A stretch of DNA of 64,000 nucleotides. Origin: Luteimonas chenhongjianii (GTDB lineage: Bacteria; Pseudomonadota; Gammaproteobacteria; Xanthomonadales; Xanthomonadaceae). The position numbers and the translations under genes are program-made. The notes below the pieces were generated by a model. The model ran no database searches and had not been told where the DNA came from. It was given only the letters and a program-made list of their open reading frames with translations. Below, piece by piece: positions 63,651 through 64,000 of this stretch. Positions within the stretch are counted from its first letter, which is position 1. Every line of letters starts with the position of its first letter. The stretch spans positions 3,038,001-3,102,000 of the forward strand of contig NZ_CP023406.1 of the NCBI RefSeq assembly GCF_002327105.1, given 5' to 3'.

Positions 63651-64000
63651 TCAGTCCTGCCCACCGGACAACGCCTGCGGGCCAGCGACCTGGCTGACCA
63701 CTAGCAACCCGCGCTCCGCTGCGATCTGGACGCCCTGCCCTGCATAGGCCTCCGACAGCGCCGCCGCGGCCTGCTCGACACTTATGGTCCGAAGCCGTGC
63801 GACCGGCGCGTGCAGGGTGTAGTCGTTGGGATGCAGATAGGACAGACCGATGCCGGCGTCGGCGGACCAGCGCGTGAGCAGGGTCTTGAGGGTCTGGTCG
63901 GACGGAAACGCCTGGAAGACATAGGCGCGCTGCAACGGTATGGCCTCAGGCGCTTCCGCGAACTGATGCACCGGACGCCACTTGCCGCGCAGGTCCGCGG
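63651..64000 (-). CDS. virB7: VirB7 with C-terminal N0-like domain (cut by window edge)
   Basis: The C-terminal 115 residues or so of a VirB7 protein; the N-terminal lipoprotein signal lies beyond the right edge. The frame is open through base 64000 (ADLRGKWRPVHQF just inside the edge). It continues EAPEAIPLQRAYVFQAF, DQTLKTLLTRWSADAG and LSYLHPNDYTLHAPV, then ISVEQAAAALSEAYAGQGV. The EIPL-type strand, WSAD and DYTL blocks match the extra globular N0 domain (secretin/TonB-type fold) that marks VirB7 of the Xanthomonas antibacterial T4SS; ordinary VirB7 is a small lipoprotein without it. GTG 63971 is an internal codon, not the start. Confidence 0.88.
   Translation of the reverse strand, partial: ADLRGKWRPVHQFAEAPEAIPLQRAYVFQAFPSDQTLKTLLTRWSADAGIGLSYLHPNDYTLHAPVARLRTISVEQAAAALSEAYAGQGVQIAAERGLLVVSQVAGPQALSGGQD

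Overview
The window is a 64 kb piece of a high-GC gammaproteobacterial chromosome, most likely from the Xanthomonadaceae/Lysobacteraceae (Luteimonas, Lysobacter or Xanthomonas relatives). I base this on gene content and order: an SAH-riboswitch-controlled ahcY, a gap-pgk-pyk-fba glycolytic run, and at the right edge a type IV secretion locus in the order of the Xanthomonadales X-T4SS, including its diagnostic VirB7 with a C-terminal N0-like domain. No IS element, prophage, integrase or CRISPR array was seen. The genus is inference.

Layout. 0.5-5 kb: nucleoside transporter (NupC family), ribokinase, tRNA-dihydrouridine synthase B and a YdjM-like membrane protein. 5-7 kb: a gene-free GC-rich stretch, then metK. 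7-10.5 kb: a cluster of a circularly permuted ATP-grasp protein, an alpha-E protein and Anbu, the bacterial proteasome-like peptidase, without the transglutaminase that usually accompanies them. 10.6-15.2 kb (minus strand): a secreted S9 peptidase and a large LysM protein of unknown function. 15.2-22.3 kb: SAH riboswitch-ahcY, Zn-alcohol dehydrogenase with a small membrane protein, DUF3228, metF, a DUF4124-like protein and ilvE. 22.3-26.2 kb (minus): a small secreted protein-response regulator-histidine kinase operon, rimK and tRNA-Gly(CCC). 26.2-30.3 kb: a GDSL esterase autotransporter and thiS-thiG-trmB.

30.4-39 kb holds a SLC13/RCK permease, a Rieske protein, a small membrane protein, a FAH-family hydrolase, mscL, an M28 peptidase, and a minus-strand group of AGCS symporter, TrmH-family methyltransferase and zinc-ribbon methyltransferase. 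39-44 kb is an RND efflux operon with a GNAT gene attached. 44-46.2 kb holds cysteine synthase, a frameshifted repeat protein and a macrodomain protein. 46.2-52.6 kb is the minus-strand glycolytic cluster (gap, pgk, a small secreted protein, a broken HAD phosphatase, pyk, class I fba). 52.7-53.4 kb is an OmpW-like protein. 53.4-64 kb is the T4SS: virB7 (cut by the window edge), B8, B9, B10, B11, B1, B2, B3, B4, B5-like, B6 and a terminal DUF4189 gene.

Functional themes. metK, ahcY and metF lie within 15 kb and make up much of the S-adenosylmethionine cycle; ahcY has its own SAH sensor. Two different ATP-grasp peptide-ligase systems (the Anbu cluster and RimK) occur. The secretion locus is the antibacterial type by homology, but no effector with an XVIPCD signal and no virD4 falls inside the window; virD4 would be expected just past base 64000.

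Two loci look damaged or carry sequencing errors: a duplicated-motif membrane protein near 45.1-45.6 kb whose second repeat is out of frame, and a HAD phosphatase remnant near 49.4-49.8 kb. All calls are from reading the sequence alone; no database search was run.
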